Assembly: GCF_001563225.1 (NCBI RefSeq)
Contig: NZ_CP014206.1
Coordinates: 2,170,001-2,234,000 of the forward strand
Direction: 5' to 3'
DNA: 64,000 nucleotides
DNA from: Pseudodesulfovibrio indicus
GTDB lineage: Bacteria > Desulfobacterota > Desulfovibrionia > Desulfovibrionales > Desulfovibrionaceae
The notes beneath the pieces are model-generated. The model saw only the letters and a program-made list of their open reading frames with translations, was not told the origin of the DNA and did no database searches. Made by a program: the position numbers and the translations under genes. Positions 63,578 to 64,000 of this stretch are shown here, piece after piece (position 1 is the first letter of the stretch; each line of letters opens with the position of its first letter).

Positions 63578-64000
63578 TTGAATAACCATATGAAAAATTT
63601 AGTAATCTGGGCGATCATATTCATCTTGATGGTCGTCCTGTTCAACCTTTTCAACCAGCCTCCGATGCCCAAGGACACGCCCTCCTACAGCGAGTTCCTG
63701 GCCATGGTGGACAGCGGGGCGGTGGCCCAGGTCAAGATACAGGGGCCGAAGATCACCGGCCTGAAAAGCTCCGGCGAGCAGTTCCAGACCTACGCCCCCG
63801 ACGATCCGAACATGATCGAGAACCTCATTTCCAAGGGGGTCGAGGTCAAGGCGGAGCCGCCGGACGAGTCGCCGTGGTACCTGACCCTGCTCCTGTCCTG
63901 GTTCCCCATGATCCTGCTCATCGGCGTGTGGATATTCTTCATGCGCCAGATGCAGGGCGGCGGCAGCGGCGGACGCGGGGCCATGAGCTTCGGCCGCTCC
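63578..64000 (+). CDS. ftsH: ATP-dependent zinc metalloprotease FtsH, N-terminal part (partial)
   Basis: 141 codons before the window ends. TTG at 63578 is the likely start (GGGAGG eight bases upstream); an ATG at 63590 is too far from it. The N-terminal TM (LVIWAIIFILMVVLFNLF), the periplasmic loop with PSYSEFLAMVDSGAVAQVK and the second TM before FFMRQMQGGGSGGRGAMSF are typical of FtsH. The AAA+ and protease domains lie beyond the end. A possible promoter, TTGATT (63470) with TTTAAG, was noted upstream. Confidence 0.92.
   Translation, partial: MNNHMKNLVIWAIIFILMVVLFNLFNQPPMPKDTPSYSEFLAMVDSGAVAQVKIQGPKITGLKSSGEQFQTYAPDDPNMIENLISKGVEVKAEPPDESPWYLTLLLSWFPMILLIGVWIFFMRQMQGGGSGGRGAMSFGRS

Overview
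The window looks like chromosome from a GC-rich, Gram-negative, sulfate-reducer-like deltaproteobacterium (Desulfovibrio / Pseudodesulfovibrio type). This is inferred from gene content and style: an abundant porin, bacteriohemerythrin, a rhodanese-ferritin fusion, a large NAD-glutamate dehydrogenase, CheV and many periplasmic sensor or solute-binding proteins. No marker was searched against a database.

Layout. (1) 1-5360: a lower-GC block with a type I restriction-modification locus (end of hsdM, hsdS, hsdR) and a small heat-shock gene. It ends at a 20-bp copy of a tRNA-Ser 3' end followed by a perfect terminator, which looks like the right-hand attachment site of a genomic island. (2) 5453-13250: a seven-gene, mostly overlapping minus-strand operon for a CDP-3,6-dideoxyhexose-type surface sugar (RfbF, RfbG, a 3,5-epimerase-like protein, RfbH, an NAD-dependent epimerase/reductase, a flavoprotein, and a TPR-GT61 glycosyltransferase). 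(3) 13552-18228: a periplasmic binding protein, a large hybrid histidine kinase and, on the opposite strand, the 4.5S SRP RNA. (4) 18229-25505: an ArsS-like radical SAM enzyme with a bile-acid/sodium-symporter-family carrier, a DUF4198 protein, a FadL-like outer-membrane protein, ECF transporter A and T subunits, and a rhodanese-ferritin protein. (5) 25519-32752: a DMT permease, TlyA, threonine synthase, a patatin, a LysR regulator with a carboxymuconolactone decarboxylase-like partner, DUF456 and phenylacetate-CoA ligase. (6) 32774-37966: rpsF-rpsR-rplI-dnaB, then purC and hisD. Between rpsF and purC lies a very short unannotated gene that reads through an in-frame UGA. (7) 38223-46735: a major porin, uvrC, a metal-dependent hydrolase, ubiX, tRNA-Arg(CCG), bacteriohemerythrin, a Cys-rich protein and ubiD. 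(8) 46802-58505: Hpt, CheV, NAD-GDH, an ArsR regulator with a metal permease, a nitrate/sulfonate-type ABC transporter, phoH, ybeY and an unusual membrane sensor. (9) 58576-64000: a branched-chain-type binding protein, argF-argG-argH and the start of ftsH.

The most interesting candidate is the 47-codon minus-strand reading frame at 35424-35567. It has a strong ribosome binding site, one membrane segment, a GGG-UGA-G motif near the C-terminus and a sensible coding tail after the UGA. It resembles, in layout only, the small single-span SelK/SelS type of selenoprotein. Other items worth a look are the island boundary, an aldo-keto reductase remnant fused in frame behind the uvrC stop, a terminator-like hairpin inside the 5' end of dnaB, a periplasmic sensor fused to a Schlafen/AlbA_2-type domain, and the ECF transporter that lacks a visible S component.
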